Below are positions 62,411 to 64,000 of a DNA stretch of 64,000 bases, piece by piece (the first letter of the stretch is position 1; every line of letters starts with the position of its first letter). The stretch is taken from contig NZ_BMXA01000003.1 of assembly GCF_014651515.1 (NCBI RefSeq), positions 310,001-374,000 of the forward strand, written 5' to 3'. Source of the stretch: Arenicella chitinivorans. Its GTDB lineage: Bacteria > Pseudomonadota > Gammaproteobacteria > Arenicellales > Arenicellaceae. Made by a program: the position numbers and the translations under genes. Below the pieces are notes generated by a model. It ran no database searches. It saw nothing but the letters and a program-made list of their open reading frames with translations, and had not been told where the DNA came from.

Positions 62411-64000
62411 ATGAAAAGAGTTCAAAACGGGTTGGAGCTCGCGCGTGATCGTGCGGGCAGAGTAAATGCTGTTGGCGTGCAGAGCACGGCTGCGTCGCGT
62501 TCGTCGTGTGCATCCCGCTTAAAGACACGGTTTCTAGCGCTCTCGATGTTGGCGGCCACGGCATTGGTAACGGTTGGCGCGATCCAAGACGCTGCAGCGA
62601 CTGAGGAATTCTTGGTGCCGCTGCCAGGCGACCATGCGCAAGCATTTTTGGAGGGCATCAGCTCGACCACAAGCTGCACCGGTTTTACCGCCCCCGACCC
62701 CGACCAACCGATGAATTCGATTACGGATTTTGTCGCTCGTGTTAATGGTACCATCATTGTGATTGACCATTGGGAAGATGGTTATGAGCCTGACATTGCC
62801 GCTGTTGCCGCAGGCAGTGCGCCAACCCAAGCGACCACACGAATCTACGGCGACGGTGACGTCTCCAATGGCGCGGCTCCGGGAGTGACTGTCGATGCCA
62901 ACGACGTATTGACGCAAGGTCAAGTTGTGGTGTTTGAGGAATCCATCAACACCAATACACAGTTAGCCGATGTGGAGATAACAGGTGCCGCCATTACCGG
63001 TGGTGGTACGCGGACCCGAGACGGGTTAGACGGCGCAGACCGTATCTTCTCAACTGAGACCATCAATGTCACCCGCGCACAGTGGGCGGGTTCTTACGAT
63101 CCGCAAAACGTAGGGTCGAGTCAGTCGGGTACACTATTTGCAGGCGCATTCGAATTGTTCCCAATGTCCCAGTGGGGCGAGAGCTTTACGCTACCCGTGG
63201 GTGAGGACTCCGGTGCCCCAGAGTTTGAGTGGGCTGGGGTGACGATTATGGCAGCGCGTGATGGCACCAGTGTGTCGGTGGATTCAAATGCTGACGGAGA
63301 CTTCACTGATCCGGGTGACGTCAATGCGCAGGTGATTAACCGTGGCGAGACGATTGAAGTGTCTGGTCGAAATGAAGGTGCGAGTTCTGGCGTAGGCATG
63401 AATAGCGGAGCGCGTATTTTCAGCTCCGACATTGTCCAGGTAAACATTTTAAGTGGCCAAGAATGCACCACGTACGCCTCACGATGGTTTACCCTCTTTC
63501 CTGACGCCTTGCTTGGAAATACATACTACGAGCCAGTCTCCACGCCGGCGAACGCGGCAACGCAGATTTACCTGTACAACCCATCACCGAATCCAATCAC
63601 GATCAATTGGGAGACCAACGCTGGCATACAGACGCCGATCGTTGTGCCCTCAAACGAAACGGTTGCACAAATTATTCCAACGGGTACAGGTGCTAAGTTT
63701 TATACCGGCACAACCGCCACGTTTGGCGCCTTAACCGTTACGGATGAAAATGATACTGCCCACGATTGGGGTCACGCGTCCACTTCAGATCGTCTCATGG
63801 GCAACGTGGTGCAAGTTGGTTATGCCGAAGGTGATGATCCGTCAATCGATCATCCCTACAATTTAGCCGATTCTGTGGGTGATGGCCTATTAAACTGGGG
63901 GCGATATAATGGTACGTTCAGTTCAACACAGGACAACTACGGTACTGTAGACGCATCCGGCACCACATCGCAGGTTGGTCTGGCGGGCAATACTGGCACC
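62411..64000 (+). CDS. Large secreted protein, 3' truncated by the window
   Basis: The frame is open for 530 codons from the ATG at 62411 to the last base, so the gene is cut. A long basic N-terminus (about 45 residues) leads to a membrane/signal segment (LALSMLAATALVTVGAI). The mature part has a recurring pattern seen in large secreted adhesin-like or IgGFc-binding-like N-terminal domains: NGTIIVIDHWEDGYEPDI and GDGDVSNGAAPGV, followed by beta-rich, Asp/Gly/Thr-rich segments (FELFPMSQWGESFTLPVGED, ITINWETNAG). Function cannot be set without the rest. No good ribosome-binding site is visible. Confidence 0.7.
   Translation, partial: MKRVQNGLELARDRAGRVNAVGVQSTAASRSSCASRLKTRFLALSMLAATALVTVGAIQDAAATEEFLVPLPGDHAQAFLEGISSTTSCTGFTAPDPDQPMNSITDFVARVNGTIIVIDHWEDGYEPDIAAVAAGSAPTQATTRIYGDGDVSNGAAPGVTVDANDVLTQGQVVVFEESINTNTQLADVEITGAAITGGGTRTRDGLDGADRIFSTETINVTRAQWAGSYDPQNVGSSQSGTLFAGAFELFPMSQWGESFTLPVGEDSGAPEFEWAGVTIMAARDGTSVSVDSNADGDFTDPGDVNAQVINRGETIEVSGRNEGASSGVGMNSGARIFSSDIVQVNILSGQECTTYASRWFTLFPDALLGNTYYEPVSTPANAATQIYLYNPSPNPITINWETNAGIQTPIVVPSNETVAQIIPTGTGAKFYTGTTATFGALTVTDENDTAHDWGHASTSDRLMGNVVQVGYAEGDDPSIDHPYNLADSVGDGLLNWGRYNGTFSSTQDNYGTVDASGTTSQVGLAGNTGT

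Noticed and set aside
62140-62448. Open frame of 102 residues with a hydrophobic middle, overlapping the last gene's start
   Set aside because: It starts with TTG, has no ribosome-binding site, matches no family and overlaps the better supported gene at 62411.
1-64000. CRISPR arrays, IS elements, integrases and phage genes
   Set aside because: No regularly spaced repeats, transposase-like or phage-like genes were seen on either strand.

Overview
The window looks like a chromosomal segment of a marine, heterotrophic gammaproteobacterium. The order yebC-ruvCAB-ybgC-tolQRAB-pal-cpoB-queE-queC-tRNA-Lys is a classical gammaproteobacterial arrangement. The many secreted carbohydrate-active and Ca-type adhesive proteins, with DUF3622 and DUF2937 genes, suggest a lineage near Arenicella/Marinicella; that placement is inference from gene content, not a measured phylogeny. 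I see no IS element, prophage, CRISPR array or integrase.

Layout. (1) 1-12139, + strand: a tightly packed run of eleven genes, cut at the left edge. It encodes an envelope apparatus that I do not recognise as any named system: a TPR protein, a membrane-anchored PEGA/formylglycine-enzyme-like protein, a TolQ/MotA-type channel subunit, a divergent actin/Hsp70-like protein, two paralogous membrane-anchored von Willebrand A proteins with an ExbD/MotB-like N-terminal segment, two lipoproteins and an M48 metalloprotease. (2) 12240-22471, +: yebC, the Holliday-junction genes ruvC-ruvA-ruvB, the complete Tol-Pal operon, then queE and queC for 7-deazaguanine synthesis. A tRNA-Lys(UUU) gene with a clear promoter and terminator follows. 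(3) 23205-33036: a large gingipain-type (C25) peptidase, a MarC-family protein, a secreted LamG/di-haem peroxidase fusion, and an alpha-amylase with a starch-binding domain behind a LacI-like operator pair. (4) 33352-37211: a vWA protein followed by a histidine kinase/response regulator pair. (5) 37302-44045, - strand: GH3 beta-glucosidase, YciI-like protein, DUF2937, a PYROXD2-like oxidoreductase and a three-repeat secreted protein. (6) 44315-51977: beta-helix protein, YghU glutathione transferase, NylB-like hydrolase, DUF885 hydrolase, Lon-N domain protein, DUF4870 and DUF3622 proteins. (7) 52167-64000: asnS, a decayed gene on the - strand, a LuxR-type regulator, a large TonB-dependent receptor, a serine hydrolase lacking its catalytic lysine, a CBM9-like protein, class II aldolase, and a large secreted protein cut by the right edge.

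How they work together. Regions 1 and 2 place an unusual stator-like complex directly upstream of the canonical Tol-Pal stator, and both act across the envelope. The amylase, GH3 glucosidase, CBM9 protein, TonB-dependent receptor and aldolase fit polysaccharide capture and glycolytic use, although they are scattered and not one polysaccharide-utilisation locus. The best candidate for an undescribed system is the 1-12139 cluster. Its two vWA proteins carry an aspartate at residue 18 in a short motif that resembles the proton-carrying aspartate of TolR, ExbD and MotB, so they may be the B subunits of the TolQ-like channel.
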